Shown here one piece after another: positions 19,557-28,213 of a DNA stretch of 64,000 nt. Position 1 is the stretch's first letter; each line of letters begins with the position of its first letter. The position numbers and the translations under genes are program-made. Origin of the DNA: Mycobacterium saskatchewanense (GTDB lineage Bacteria > Actinomycetota > Actinomycetes > Mycobacteriales > Mycobacteriaceae); assembly GCF_010729105.1 (NCBI RefSeq), contig NZ_AP022573.1:5766001-5830000 (forward strand), in the 5' to 3' direction. The notes beneath the pieces were generated by a model. The model searched no databases. It was not told the origin of the DNA and saw only the letters and a program-made list of their open reading frames with translations.

Positions 19557-20069
19557 TCAGCCGACGGTGCTCTCGAGCTCCGCAAGTCGCGATTCGAGTT
19601 CTGCGAGCCGGCTACGCAGCGCTTTCTCCTCGTTTCGGCGCTCGGTCACCTCACGCATTATCGCCGAGATCCCGACAATGCGGCCGTCATCCTGACGCAG
19701 CAGCGCGACGCTGAATTCGATCGACAGCCGGTGTCCATCCCGATGTGTCGCAGGAACACTCAGTAGCTTGTCGCCGTAGCGGGTGTGACCGGTGGCCATC
19801 GTCTGGTGGTAACCGTCCCAGTGCCGTTTGCGCAGCTTCGCCGGGATGATGATATCGAGATTCTCTCCCATCGCCTCTGACGACGAGTAGCCGAAGATGC
19901 GCCGCGCCCCGTCGTTCCACAAGCGGATCACGCCTTGGGCGTCGCAGACCACGACCGCCTCCGGCGTCGCGCTCACCACGGCCTGCGCCAGCCGTTCGTG
20001 GCTCACGTTCGCGTCCGCGGTACCCGATTCGGCCTGCGGTGCCGCCGGGTGGGTAGCTGCGCTGTTCAT
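19557..20069 (-). CDS. Stand-alone PAS sensor protein
   Basis: A 170-residue cytosolic protein made of one PAS domain (residues about 28-140: VVVCDAQGVIRLWNDGARRIFGY, then PAKLRKRHWDGYHQTMATG and VGISAIMREVTERR) followed by a short heptad coiled coil (RSRLAELESRLAELEST). The PAS type is FixL/NifL-like, but no heme His is clear. There is no output domain, so it should act through a partner. The ATG at 20069 has a GAAGGCAGGA ribosome binding site. It diverges from the LysR gene, and the GCATAC repeat cluster lies between the two. A link to oxalate control is inferred from position. Confidence 0.8.
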   Translation of the reverse strand: MNSAATHPAAPQAESGTADANVSHERLAQAVVSATPEAVVVCDAQGVIRLWNDGARRIFGYSSSEAMGENLDIIIPAKLRKRHWDGYHQTMATGHTRYGDKLLSVPATHRDGHRLSIEFSVALLRQDDGRIVGISAIMREVTERRNEEKALRSRLAELESRLAELESTVG

Positions 20070-20150
20070 TGTCCTGCCTTCCTCGTGGTGGTCCCCACCG
20101 CCAGCGGGGCCCCAAGCGCGGCGGGGACGTCGTCCAAGACGTAGACTACC

Positions 20151-20178
20151 GCATAATGCATACTGCATACCGTCTGCA
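20151..20178. promoter_or_regulatory. GCATAC repeat cluster / candidate operator
   Basis: Three GCATA half sites spaced exactly 7 bases apart (20151, 20158, 20165) run into TGCATAC-C-GTCTGCA at 20164-20178, one base off the palindrome seen elsewhere in the island. It lies 81 bases upstream of the PAS start and 53 bases upstream of the LysR start. Confidence 0.65.
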
Positions 20179-20230
20179 ACGGGATGACGGCGTCAGCCGA
20201 CCGGCGTTCGGCGGGCAAGGAGGAACGTAC

Positions 20231-21211
20231 GTGCTGCTACGACAACTCGAGTACTTCGTCGCGGTGTCCAGGGAACGGCACTTCGCGCGCGCGGCCGAAG
20301 CCTGCTACGTCTCGCAGCCCGCGCTGTCGGCGTCTATCGCCAAGCTGGAGCGGGAGCTCAACGTGACCTTGATCAATCGCGGGCGCAACTTCGAGGGCCT
20401 GACCATGGAGGGCGAACGGCTTGTCCTATGGGCCAAGAGGGTGCTTGCGGTGCACGATGGGCTGGTGGCGGAAGCCGCGGCCTTGCGGTCCGGCATCTCG
20501 GGAGTATTGCGGCTGGGTGCGGGGCCGACCGTATCGACCACGATGGCCTTGCCTATCGCCGCCTTCTGTTCCTTGCACCCGCTGGCGCGGGTCAAGATGG
20601 TATCCCACCTTCCGGCAACCGAATTGGCGCGCCAGTTGCACCGCTTCGAGCTCGACGCCGCCATCGCCCACTTCGATGTGAGTGATCACACCGGCTTGGA
20701 GCTGGTTCCGCTCTACGAGGAACAGTGTGTGCTGCTGGTTTCGGGCAAACAGCTCGTGGGCTCGGCGGAGACCATCACGTGGTCGGAGGCGGCCCAGCTG
20801 CCCCTCGTGCTGCTGGGCCCGGAGGTCGAGTTCCGGAAGTTCATCGACCATGCGTTTGCGACCGCGGGCGCAGTGGTCCTACCGCAGGTCGAGACCGATT
20901 CGATGGCTTTGCTTTGCGCTCACGTCGAGACGGGGGAGTGGGCAAGTGTGGTACCGCACAACTGGTTTCGCGCGATGCAGACGACCGGCGCAATGCGGGG
21001 ACTGCGTCTGGTCGAGCCCGACCAGCGTGCGCCGGTGGCCATCGCCGTCAATGCCTCGGCCGCTGGGTCGGCGGCGGCAAGGGCTTTCCTGAACGTAGCG
21101 GTCGGGGCGCCCCTCGGCCGCGAACACCACACCTTCGCGGGTCCCGATCCGGGTGTTGCCGTTGATCTGGAGACGGAGCCGACGGTGACGACGGAATCTT
21201 TCGTGGCTTGA
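20231..21211 (+). CDS. LysR-type regulator of the oxalate genes
   Basis: A 326-residue LysR protein. The winged helix-turn-helix occupies residues 1-60 (LRQLEYFVAVSRERHFARAA then SQPALSASIAKLERELNVTL); the effector-binding domain follows from about residue 90 (LRLGAGPTVSTTMALPI). The GTG at 20231 is chosen because it has a GGAGGAA ribosome binding site and places LRQLEYF at position 2, as in the family; the frame is open further upstream without homology. It is directly followed by oxc and frc on the same strand, and a T-N11-A box lies between, so it is the likely activator of oxc-frc with oxalate or a CoA-route intermediate as effector (inference). Confidence 0.9.
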   Translation: MLLRQLEYFVAVSRERHFARAAEACYVSQPALSASIAKLERELNVTLINRGRNFEGLTMEGERLVLWAKRVLAVHDGLVAEAAALRSGISGVLRLGAGPTVSTTMALPIAAFCSLHPLARVKMVSHLPATELARQLHRFELDAAIAHFDVSDHTGLELVPLYEEQCVLLVSGKQLVGSAETITWSEAAQLPLVLLGPEVEFRKFIDHAFATAGAVVLPQVETDSMALLCAHVETGEWASVVPHNWFRAMQTTGAMRGLRLVEPDQRAPVAIAVNASAAGSAAARAFLNVAVGAPLGREHHTFAGPDPGVAVDLETEPTVTTESFVA

Positions 21212-21260
21212 ATGCCTCGGCAATCGCGGTGTCTGTCGGGACCGAGTCGCCGAGGGCCGT

Positions 21261-21277
21261 GATAACTCTCGTTTATC
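21261..21277 (+). promoter_or_regulatory. Candidate LysR box upstream of oxc
   Basis: GATAACTCTCGTTTATC is a perfect 5-7-5 dyad containing T-N11-A, the classical LysR recognition pattern. It is 106 bases before the oxc start and 50 bases after the LysR stop. Confidence 0.6.
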
Positions 21278-21382
21278 TCGTGAGTGCCACTAAGTCTTGG
21301 ACGTAGTTCCCCCTGTTGGAGAAAAGTGAAGAGTAAGACAGAAATTCGATCAAGGCAGCTACTGCCGGAAAAGGAAGTCCTG

Positions 21383-23107
21383 ATGACTGCCGCTACCGTC
21401 GAAGGTACTGAGGCCGAAGACGCCGGGGCTCTGACTGATGGCATCCACTTGGTGGTTGACGCGCTTCGGCTCAATGACGTGCACACCATCTACGGGCTGG
21501 TGGGCATTCCCATCACCGATCTGGCGCGGACCGCACAGGCGGCAGGCATCCGCTACATCGGTTTTCGTCATGAGAGTGCCGCAGGGCACGCCGCGGCCGC
21601 GGCCGGGTTCCTGACTCAGAAGCCCGGGATCTGCTTGACGGTATCGGCGCCAGGGTTCCTCAACGGTCTCGTGGCGCTGGCCAATGCGACCACCAATTGC
21701 TTTCCAATGGTGCAGATCTCGGGCTCCAGCGAGCGTCACCTGGTGGATCTGCAGCGGGGTGACTACGAGGAGATGGATCAGCTCGCGGCGGCCAAACCCT
21801 TCGTCAAGGCTGCGTACCGGGTGTCCCGTGCCGAGGACATCGGTCGCGGCGTGGCGCGCGCGATCCGGACTGCGGCGTCCGGGCGTCCAGGGGGGGTTTA
21901 TCTGGATATTCCGGCGGCCGTGCTCGGTGAGGTCGTCGACTCGGCGTCGGCCGCGAAGACGTTGTGGCGCGTGGTCGACCCCGCCCCCCGGCAGCTCCCC
22001 GACATCGAATCGGTGGACAAGGCCATCGAATTGCTCGCCGGCGCCGAACGGCCCCTGATCGTCTTGGGCAAGGGCGCCGCGTACTCGCGGGCCGACGAGC
22101 AGATCAAAGAGTTCGTAGAGAGCACCGGAATTCCGTACTTGCCGATGTCGATGGCCAAGGGCCTGTTGCCCGACGACCACCCGCAGTCGGCGGCGACGTC
22201 GCGGTCGTTGGCGCTGCGCCGGGCCGACGTCGTGCTGCTGGTCGGCGCGCGACTGAACTGGCTGCTCGGACACGGCGATGCGCCGCAGTGGAATCGCGAC
22301 GCCAAGTTCATCCAGATCGACATCGAGCCCAGCGAAATGGACAGCAATCAACCGATCGCGGTGCCTCTGGTCGGCGACATCCGCTCGGTCATGCAGGCGC
22401 TGGTCGAGCGGTCCAAGCTGGGACAGATCAGCACTGCGGCGCAGTGGCGGGAGGAAATCGTTCTCAAGGGGGCGCAGAACGTCGCCAAGATGGCGGACCG
22501 CCTGGCGGCGGCTCGCATCGCTCACCCGATGAAGTTCCTCGGCGCCCTCCAGGTCATCCGGGATGTGCTGCAGGACAATCCGCGAGTCTGCCTGGTGAAC
22601 GAGGGCGCGAACGCTCTGGATCTGGCCCGCAACACGATCGGCATGTATCGGCCGCGACGACGGCTGGACAGCGGCACCTGGGGAGTGATGGGCGTCGGGC
22701 TGGGATTCGCGATCGCGGCGGCCGTGGAGACCGGCGAGCCCGTCGTCGCGATCGAGGGCGACAGCGCTTTCGGCTTCAGCGGAATGGAATTGGAGACGAT
22801 CTGCCGCTACAAGCTGCCCATCGTCACCGTGATCCTCAACAACGGCGGCGTGTACCGCGGCGACGACGTCTCGAGCTCCGAAGACCCGGCGCCCACCGCG
22901 CTGGCCGCGCATCACGAGTTCATGATCAAGGCCTTCGGTGGTACGGGTTACCGCGCGGAGACGCCCGACGAAGTTGCCGACGCGCTCCGGGAAGCCCTTG
23001 CGTCGGGTCAGCCGTCGCTGATCGATTGCCTGATCGACCCGTCAGACGGAACGGAGAGCGGCAACATCGCCCACCTGAATCCCAAGGGCATAACCAACAA
23101 GGGCTGA
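21383..23107 (+). CDS. oxc: Oxalyl-CoA decarboxylase
   Basis: A thiamine-diphosphate enzyme that turns oxalyl-CoA into formyl-CoA and CO2. The 574-residue length fits the family (568 in Oxalobacter formigenes). The N-terminal PYR domain has [17 protein letters not shown] and the catalytic Glu in [13 protein letters not shown] (about residue 64); the C-terminal PP domain has [20 protein letters not shown] and [13 protein letters not shown], which bind Mg-ThDP. The sequence is closer to Oxc than to acetolactate synthase by the IPITDLAR loop and by the neighbouring CoA-transferase. The ATG has AAGGAAG 5 bases ahead; upstream in-frame codons lack homology. It is the first gene of a two-gene operon with frc. 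Confidence 0.94.
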   Translation: MTAATVEGTEAEDAGALTDGIHLVVDALRLNDVHTIYGLVGIPITDLARTAQAAGIRYIGFRHESAAGHAAAAAGFLTQKPGICLTVSAPGFLNGLVALANATTNCFPMVQISGSSERHLVDLQRGDYEEMDQLAAAKPFVKAAYRVSRAEDIGRGVARAIRTAASGRPGGVYLDIPAAVLGEVVDSASAAKTLWRVVDPAPRQLPDIESVDKAIELLAGAERPLIVLGKGAAYSRADEQIKEFVESTGIPYLPMSMAKGLLPDDHPQSAATSRSLALRRADVVLLVGARLNWLLGHGDAPQWNRDAKFIQIDIEPSEMDSNQPIAVPLVGDIRSVMQALVERSKLGQISTAAQWREEIVLKGAQNVAKMADRLAAARIAHPMKFLGALQVIRDVLQDNPRVCLVNEGANALDLARNTIGMYRPRRRLDSGTWGVMGVGLGFAIAAAVETGEPVVAIEGDSAFGFSGMELETICRYKLPIVTVILNNGGVYRGDDVSSSEDPAPTALAAHHEFMIKAFGGTGYRAETPDEVADALREALASGQPSLIDCLIDPSDGTESGNIAHLNPKGITNKG

Positions 23108-23181
23108 ACGGGAACCGGCCTGTCAGCGGCCGGGACGCACAAGAGATAACTCGAAAGCACGGGAAAGAAAGGGAATCTGTT

Positions 23182-24438
23182 ATGACCGAACTGCCGTTGG
23201 CCGGGATCAAAGTCATCGACTTCACCGGCGTCCAGGCGGGTCCAGCCTGTACGCAGATGCTCGCCTGGTTTGGGGCGGACGTCCTCAAAGTCGAGCGCAC
23301 GACCGGTGGCGATGTGACGCGTAACCAACTTCGCGACATACCGGACGTCGACGCGCTGTACTTCACGATGCTCAATAGCAACAAGCGCTCGTTGGCGATC
23401 AACACGAAGTCCCCCCAGGGCATCGAGGTCATGGAGAAGCTGATCCGCCAGGCCGATGTGCTGGTGGAGAACTTCGCGCCGGGCGCCATGGACCGAATGG
23501 GGCTGTCCTGGGACAAGTTACAGTCCTGGAACCCGCGGCTGATCTTCGGTTCGGTCAAGGGCTTCAACGACGACTCGTCGTGGAACGACCTCAAGGTCTA
23601 CGAGAACGTCGCGCAGTGCGCCGGCGGCAACGCGTCCACCACGGGATTCTGGGACGGACCGCCCACGGTCAGCGGTGCGGCTCTTGGTGACTCGAACACC
23701 GGGATGCACCTGCTGATCGGCATCCTGACCGCGCTGATCGCGCGGGACAAGACCGGTAAGGGCCAGAAGGTGTCCGCCTCGATGCAAGACTCCGTGCTGA
23801 ACCTGTGCCGGGTGAAGCTGCGCGACCAACAGCGCCTGGAACGTGTCGGTTACCTCGAGGAGTACCCGCAGTACCCCAACGGTACGTTCGGCGACGCGGT
23901 GCCCCGCGGCGGCAACGCCGGCGGCGGCGGCCAGCCGGGCTGGGTGCTCAAGTGCAAGGGGTGGGAGTCCGACCCGAATGCCTACATCTATTTCACGATC
24001 CAGGAGCAGAACTGGGCGCGGACGGCAGAGGCGATCGGGCGGCCCGAGTGGGCCACAGACCCGGCCTACAGTACCGCGCTCGCACGCCAGGACAAGATCT
24101 TCGACATCTTCGCCGAGATCGAGAAGTGGCTGGCCGACAAGACCAAGTACGAGGCCGTCGACATCCTGCGCAAGTGGGAAATCCCTTGTGCGCCAGTCTT
24201 CTCCATGAAGGAGCTGGCCGTGGACCCGGACCTCCGCAAGAGTGGCACGGTCGTCGAGGTGGAGCAGAAGGGGCGCGGGACTTTCCTGACGGTCGGTAGC
24301 CCGATCAAGTTCTCCTCCTTCAAGCCCGACATCAAGGGCGCGCCGCTACTCGGCGAACACACCGACGAGGTATTGGCCGAACTGGGTTATGACGAGGACA
24401 CCATCGCAAAGTGGCGCCAGGACGCCGTCGTCGTCTGA
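23182..24438 (+). CDS. frc: Formyl-CoA:oxalate CoA-transferase
   Basis: A class III CoA-transferase that moves CoA from formyl-CoA to oxalate, renewing oxalyl-CoA for Oxc and releasing formate. The 418-residue protein closely follows recalled O. formigenes [14 protein letters not shown] near the start, [30 protein letters not shown] with the catalytic Asp at about 170, and the mobile glycine loop [16 protein letters not shown] that protects the intermediate. It starts 74 bases after oxc and ends before two strong hairpins, so oxc-frc is a complete transcription unit. The second family member at 25289 is more divergent. Confidence 0.94.
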   Translation: MTELPLAGIKVIDFTGVQAGPACTQMLAWFGADVLKVERTTGGDVTRNQLRDIPDVDALYFTMLNSNKRSLAINTKSPQGIEVMEKLIRQADVLVENFAPGAMDRMGLSWDKLQSWNPRLIFGSVKGFNDDSSWNDLKVYENVAQCAGGNASTTGFWDGPPTVSGAALGDSNTGMHLLIGILTALIARDKTGKGQKVSASMQDSVLNLCRVKLRDQQRLERVGYLEEYPQYPNGTFGDAVPRGGNAGGGGQPGWVLKCKGWESDPNAYIYFTIQEQNWARTAEAIGRPEWATDPAYSTALARQDKIFDIFAEIEKWLADKTKYEAVDILRKWEIPCAPVFSMKELAVDPDLRKSGTVVEVEQKGRGTFLTVGSPIKFSSFKPDIKGAPLLGEHTDEVLAELGYDEDTIAKWRQDAVVV

Positions 24439-24485
24439 CAGGTCGCGCCGGGCGCTCGGGCGCCCCGAATCGCCGGGTCGAGGCG

Positions 24486-24518
24486 AATGGCCCCAGGGAT
24501 TTTGTCCCTGGGGCCATT
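24486..24518 (+). terminator. Hairpin after frc
   Basis: A perfect 14-bp stem (24486-24499 with 24505-24518) around the loop TTTTG, 47 bases past the frc stop. The flanks give only a short A/T run on each side. Confidence 0.8.
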
Positions 24519-24593
24519 TCGTCGCTAGCGCGCATATCGCACCAACAGGAGGCTCGGTATAACGCCGGTCTTTGTGGCCACCAAACCGAGACG

Positions 24594-24640
24594 CTGCTGC
24601 CCGGCCCGCTGTGCGGCCGGGGAGCAGTTTTCTTCATTTG
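24594..24640 (+). terminator. Second intrinsic terminator of the oxc-frc unit
   Basis: A 13-bp stem with one mismatch (24594-24606 with 24615-24627) followed on the + strand by TTTTCTTCATTT. This is the more classical terminator of the two and would stop readthrough antisense to the small gene that begins on the other strand. Confidence 0.7.
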
Positions 24641-24661
24641 CGCCTGTGATCGGGCGCTGGA

Positions 24662-24844
24662 TCAGTCCGGCACACGGCAGGCGGGATACCCCGGCCGCTG
24701 AAGCAGACGCGGCACGAAGGTGGCGCACAGGCAGATCAAGCCCATCGCCACGACCATGATGTCTTGCGGTCGTTCGCCGACCCGATAGACGCGTCCGTAC
24801 GGGCGAATCCGCGTAACCGGAATTTCATCCTTGAGGGTTGGCAT
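24662..24844 (-). CDS. 60-residue single-helix membrane protein, OxlT-linked
   Basis: A small protein with a charged N-terminal half and one transmembrane segment (IMVVAMGLICLCATFVPRLL). Residues about 17-24 read GRVYRVGE, which is identical to residues 16-23 of the OxlT-type transporter encoded at 26822; the DNA is also similar there. It has AGGAG five bases before the ATG, and the best palindromic operator of the island sits 28-42 bases upstream. I judge it real on these three grounds. The likely role is an accessory subunit or regulator of the transporter (inference). Small subunits have been named beside other MFS oxalate transporters, but I cannot check this. Confidence 0.7.
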   Translation of the reverse strand: MPTLKDEIPVTRIRPYGRVYRVGERPQDIMVVAMGLICLCATFVPRLLQRPGYPACRVPD

Positions 24845-24872
24845 GGCGACTCCTATGCATGGCGACTCCTAT
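24841..24872. repeat. 16-bp tandem duplication covering ribosome binding site and start
   Basis: GCATGGCGACTCCTAT occurs twice in a row (24841-24856, 24857-24872). Read on the minus strand each copy holds AGGAG and an ATG, giving three ATGs at 16-base steps before the small membrane protein. The middle one opens an 11-codon frame that ends over the true start region. Confidence 0.9.
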
Positions 24873-24886
24873 GCATACGGTATGCA
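24872..24886. promoter_or_regulatory. Perfect operator palindrome TGCATAC-G-GTATGCA
   Basis: Both 7-base arms match exactly around one central base. It lies 28 bases upstream of the small membrane protein start on the minus strand and is the best example of the island-wide motif. Confidence 0.75.
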
Positions 24887-25105
24887 GCGTTCTACTCCGG
24901 TTCGCGGCAAGCGTCCAGGCTTCTTTAAGGTCACGCGCGGAGAATGGATGGCTGAGGATGAAGGTCCTTACCGCAACACGATTGGGGGGTAGACGCGTCG
25001 TCCGGACTTTGCCGGCGGCGCCGGACCCGGCCCACCCCTATCCGCGATGGCAGATCGGAAATGGTATTGCTCTGGACAATCGGAGAACTTTTGGTAACAC
25101 TGGGC

Positions 25106-25120
25106 GTATACGGTATACAG
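25106..25120. promoter_or_regulatory. Operator-like GTATAC-G-GTATAC upstream of second frc
   Basis: The core ATAC-G-GTAT is shared with the 24872 site, and TTGGTA lies 15 bases upstream of the TATAC so the site may overlap a -10 element. It is about 170 bases before the frc-like start. The rest of the 24845-25288 gap shows nothing else I can name. Confidence 0.6.
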
Positions 25121-25288
25121 TCTGCAGTCACGCAAGTGCCCGTTCGACCGGTGCAGCCCGATTCACTGCCTCGGAACCCCGAGCTGCCGAAGGCAGGTCC
25201 AGTATTCGAGGAATCGATGAGCGCAATGGTCAGTGATCACCGAACTCCAACGAACCGCCACGGCGACAACTCCTCAAAGGGGGAACTC

Positions 25289-26518
25289 ATGGGTAAGGCT
25301 TTAGACGGCGTTCGCGTGCTCGATATGACCCATGTCCAATCGGGCCCGTCCGCCACCCAAATGCTCGCGTGGCTGGGTGCCGATGTCGTAAAGCTCGAGA
25401 CGCCCAACGGCGGAGACGTCACGCGGGGCCAGCTGCGCGACCTGCCCGACGCGGACAGTCTGTATTTCACGATGCTGAACTGCAATAAACGCAGCGTCAC
25501 CGTGAACATGAAAAGCGAAGACGGTATAGACATCTTCGCCCGCCTGGTGCAAGGTGCCGACGTCCTGGTGGAGAACTTCGGTCCTGGCGTCATCGACCGG
25601 TTTGGGTTCAGCTGGGAACGGCTGCGGGAGATCAACCCCAGGCTGATTTATGCATCCATCAAAGGCTTCGGCCCGGGCAAGTACTTCAATTTCAAAGCGT
25701 ACGAGATTATCGCGCAAGCGATGGGTGGGGCAATGGCCACAACGGGTTTCGAGGACGGCCCACCGACGGCGACGGGTGCGCAGATCGGAGACTCGGGCAC
25801 CGGGATTCATTTGGTCGCCGCGATCTTGGCGGCGCTGTTGCAGCGCACCAACACCGGCGTCGGGCAACGGGTCGAGGTGGCGATGCAGGCGGCGGTCCTC
25901 AATCTCTGCCGGGTGAAGCTGCGCGATCAGCAACGGCTCGCACACGGTCCGCTGCGCGAATATCCCAACGAGCGCTTCGGCGACGAGGTGCCGAGGGCCG
26001 GCAACGCGTCCGGCGGAGGCCAACCGGGATGGGCGGTTCGCACCAAAGGCGGGGGTCCCAACGACTATATCTACGTCATCGTCCAACCGGCTGGATGGGC
26101 GCCGCTCGCCCGTCTCATCGGGCGGCCCGACCTCGCCGACCACCCGGACTGGGTCCGGCCGGAAGATCGGCTACCCAAGCTGGACAAGGTTTTCGCGTTG
26201 ATCGAGGATTGGAGCCAGCGACACACCAAATGGGAGGCCATGGAGCAGCTCAACGCTCTCAACGTGCCTTGTGGCCCCGTGCTTAGCACCAAGGAACTGA
26301 TCGAGGACCAGACACTGGCCGATCTGGGCGCGATCGTCACCGTCGAGCACCCCGAGCGCGGGGCATTCAAGACCGTGGGAAGTCCGCTTCGGCTTTCCGA
26401 CTCGCCCGTCGACATCGTGCGTCCGCCGCTCCTGGGCGAGCACACGGAGGAGATCTGCCTGGAACTGGGCTATTCGCGAGAACAGTTGCAGCGCTTCAGA
26501 AGCGCCGGGGCGATCTGA
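25289..26518 (+). CDS. Second formyl-CoA/oxalate CoA-transferase family protein
   Basis: A 409-residue class III CoA-transferase paralog of the frc product. It keeps HVQSGPSATQMLAWLGADVVKLE, VLVENFGPGVIDR, the catalytic Asp at about 168 in QIGDSGTGIHL and a glycine loop SGGGQPGWAV. It lacks the [10 protein letters not shown] segment and has AYEIIAQAMGG instead, so the CoA donor may differ, for example acetyl- or succinyl-CoA as in E. coli YfdE-type enzymes. A primer route that loads the first oxalate would fit. The ATG at 25289 follows AAAGGGGG; an upstream in-frame ATG at 25217 lacks homology. It is followed by the transporter. Confidence 0.87.
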   Translation: MGKALDGVRVLDMTHVQSGPSATQMLAWLGADVVKLETPNGGDVTRGQLRDLPDADSLYFTMLNCNKRSVTVNMKSEDGIDIFARLVQGADVLVENFGPGVIDRFGFSWERLREINPRLIYASIKGFGPGKYFNFKAYEIIAQAMGGAMATTGFEDGPPTATGAQIGDSGTGIHLVAAILAALLQRTNTGVGQRVEVAMQAAVLNLCRVKLRDQQRLAHGPLREYPNERFGDEVPRAGNASGGGQPGWAVRTKGGGPNDYIYVIVQPAGWAPLARLIGRPDLADHPDWVRPEDRLPKLDKVFALIEDWSQRHTKWEAMEQLNALNVPCGPVLSTKELIEDQTLADLGAIVTVEHPERGAFKTVGSPLRLSDSPVDIVRPPLLGEHTEEICLELGYSREQLQRFRSAGAI

Positions 26519-26821
26519 ACCCGCGACGCTGACATGGGCGTGGGAAGCAGCTAGAGACCGACTGGTTCGGCCGACATGGATCCGGTTGTCGCCGAAGGCC
26601 CCGCGCGGCGCGCGGCAGCCCCGCGACGTTTCCGGGCTGGACGGCCGTGGCTTCGAACGGCCAATCGAGGTTGTGGGGCGGGTGAAATTACCGGCCGCGC
26701 ACCGCCATAGGGCCCGCGGGGCAGCGAATATTGCGCTCCGCGAAGCACACCCAGCTCGACGGCGCCGCGTGGTTCGACGCGGGCAGCCCCCTCCTAGCCC
26801 CTTTTCGAAAGTGAGTCAACG
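26519..26821. other. Non-coding gap between second frc and transporter
   Basis: This 303-base stretch contains no gene I can support. It has no island palindrome and only a weak purine run (GAAAGTGAG) before the transporter ATG. A short GC hairpin (GCGCGGCGCGCGG near 26604) is visible. It may be an untranslated spacer of one transcript or a decayed gene. Confidence 0.4.
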
Positions 26822-28213
26822 ATGTCTTCAGCTCGCGCAACCTACCGCGAGGTTACCGATGCTAACGGTCGCGTATATCGTGTCGGCGAAACCGACCGTC
26901 AGCTGCTCGGCAGGTCCCGAGCGTCGATGGTGTGGCTGCCGTGGATCGCGATGATGGCAGTCAGCGTCTTCGAGTACGGCTACGGCGCCGCCGCCGACAC
27001 CCTGCGCCACGCCCACGGCTGGACTTTGTCCCAAACATTCTGGTTGCTGTCGGCCTGGGCGGTCTTCCAGGCCGCCGTCGCCTATCCCGCAGGCCGGCTT
27101 CGGGAAAAGGGGATCACCTCGGCGCGGTCGACGATGTTGGCCGCCGCCGTGCTGTCTGCGCTGGGATTCGTCACGGTGGCGCACAGCAGCAATCTGGTGG
27201 TGGCCTTCCTCGGATTTGCGGTATGCGGCGGCTGCGGCGTCGGCCTGGTGTACTCGACGGGAATCACCATCGTCGGCAAGTGGTATCCCGAGCGGCGCGG
27301 CGCGAAGACGGGATTCGTCTGTGGCGGTTTCGCCTACGGCGCGGTGCCCTTCATTTTCATCTTCAGCTATGCGCTGCATCCCAACACCTATGTGTGGCTC
27401 CTCGACTTGGTGGGCGCCTTCATGCTCGTGGTGCTCGTCATCTGCGGTGCCAGTTTCCAGGACCCCCCGAAGAACTGGTGGCCGGCGGACGTCGACCCTT
27501 TGCAGCACGGCGCCGCCGGGGCCAGCGCCAGAAGCCTGCAGAAGAATCCGCCCGCGGTCCGGCAGTACGGTCCGGTCGAGGCGATCAAGACAGGCATGCT
27601 GCCGTTGATGTGGCTGTCGTTGGGGATCACGACCGGGGTATCGCTGTTCGGCATCAGCTACATGGTTCCGTTCGCCAAGCACCTTGGTTTCGGGGCGTTG
27701 ATCGTGGCGTCGTCGGCGGGCGGCCTGTCGATCATCAACGGCGTCGGTCGCGCGGTGACCGGCTTCGTCTCGGACCGGATCGGCCGCAAGCAGACGCTGC
27801 TGATAGTCCTGCTGGTTTCGGTTGTCGCGCTGATCGGCCTGCTCTACACCGGACTGGCCAAGAACGAGATAGCCTTCCTCTTCTTTGCCGTGCTGGTCGG
27901 GTTCGGCGGGGGCGCGTTCTACCCGCTGTTCGCCACGCTGACCACCGACTACTTCGGCGAGAACAACAACGCCAGCAACTACGGCATCGTTTACAGCTCC
28001 AAGCTGGTGGGCTCGATCCTCGGAATTGGCGTGGGCGCCAGCGTAATCGACGCCTGGGGGTACACCGGTGCCTACTGGCTGGCCGCGGCCAGCGCGCTGT
28101 TATCGGCGATCACCGCGGCGTTGCTCCGTCAGCCGGGTCGACGGGCCAGGACTGCGGTAACGCCCGAATCCGTGGATCACGCAACTCCTTCGGCGCCGTC
28201 GGCGGCTTCTTGA
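26822..28213 (+). CDS. OxlT-type (OFA family) MFS oxalate/formate transporter
   Basis: A 463-residue inner-membrane transporter of the oxalate:formate antiporter group with twelve hydrophobic segments. A polar N-terminal tail with NGRVYRVGETDRQ precedes helix 1 (WLPWIAMMAVSVFEYGYGA). Motif A-like loops are YPAGRLREKG and VSDRIGRKQT. The central loop holds DPPKNWWP, a signature of this family, and the eleventh region has TDYFGENNNASNYG. Exchange of external oxalate for formate, or import of oxalate, is the expected job given the neighbours. Its last 37 bases overlap the convergent gntR gene. Confidence 0.9.
   Translation: MSSARATYREVTDANGRVYRVGETDRQLLGRSRASMVWLPWIAMMAVSVFEYGYGAAADTLRHAHGWTLSQTFWLLSAWAVFQAAVAYPAGRLREKGITSARSTMLAAAVLSALGFVTVAHSSNLVVAFLGFAVCGGCGVGLVYSTGITIVGKWYPERRGAKTGFVCGGFAYGAVPFIFIFSYALHPNTYVWLLDLVGAFMLVVLVICGASFQDPPKNWWPADVDPLQHGAAGASARSLQKNPPAVRQYGPVEAIKTGMLPLMWLSLGITTGVSLFGISYMVPFAKHLGFGALIVASSAGGLSIINGVGRAVTGFVSDRIGRKQTLLIVLLVSVVALIGLLYTGLAKNEIAFLFFAVLVGFGGGAFYPLFATLTTDYFGENNNASNYGIVYSSKLVGSILGIGVGASVIDAWGYTGAYWLAAASALLSAITAALLRQPGRRARTAVTPESVDHATPSAPSAAS

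Noticed and set aside
25061..25288. N-terminal extension of the second CoA-transferase
   Set aside because: The upstream in-frame codons cover the operator-like site and promoter region and have no match in the family; ATG 25289 has a good ribosome binding site.
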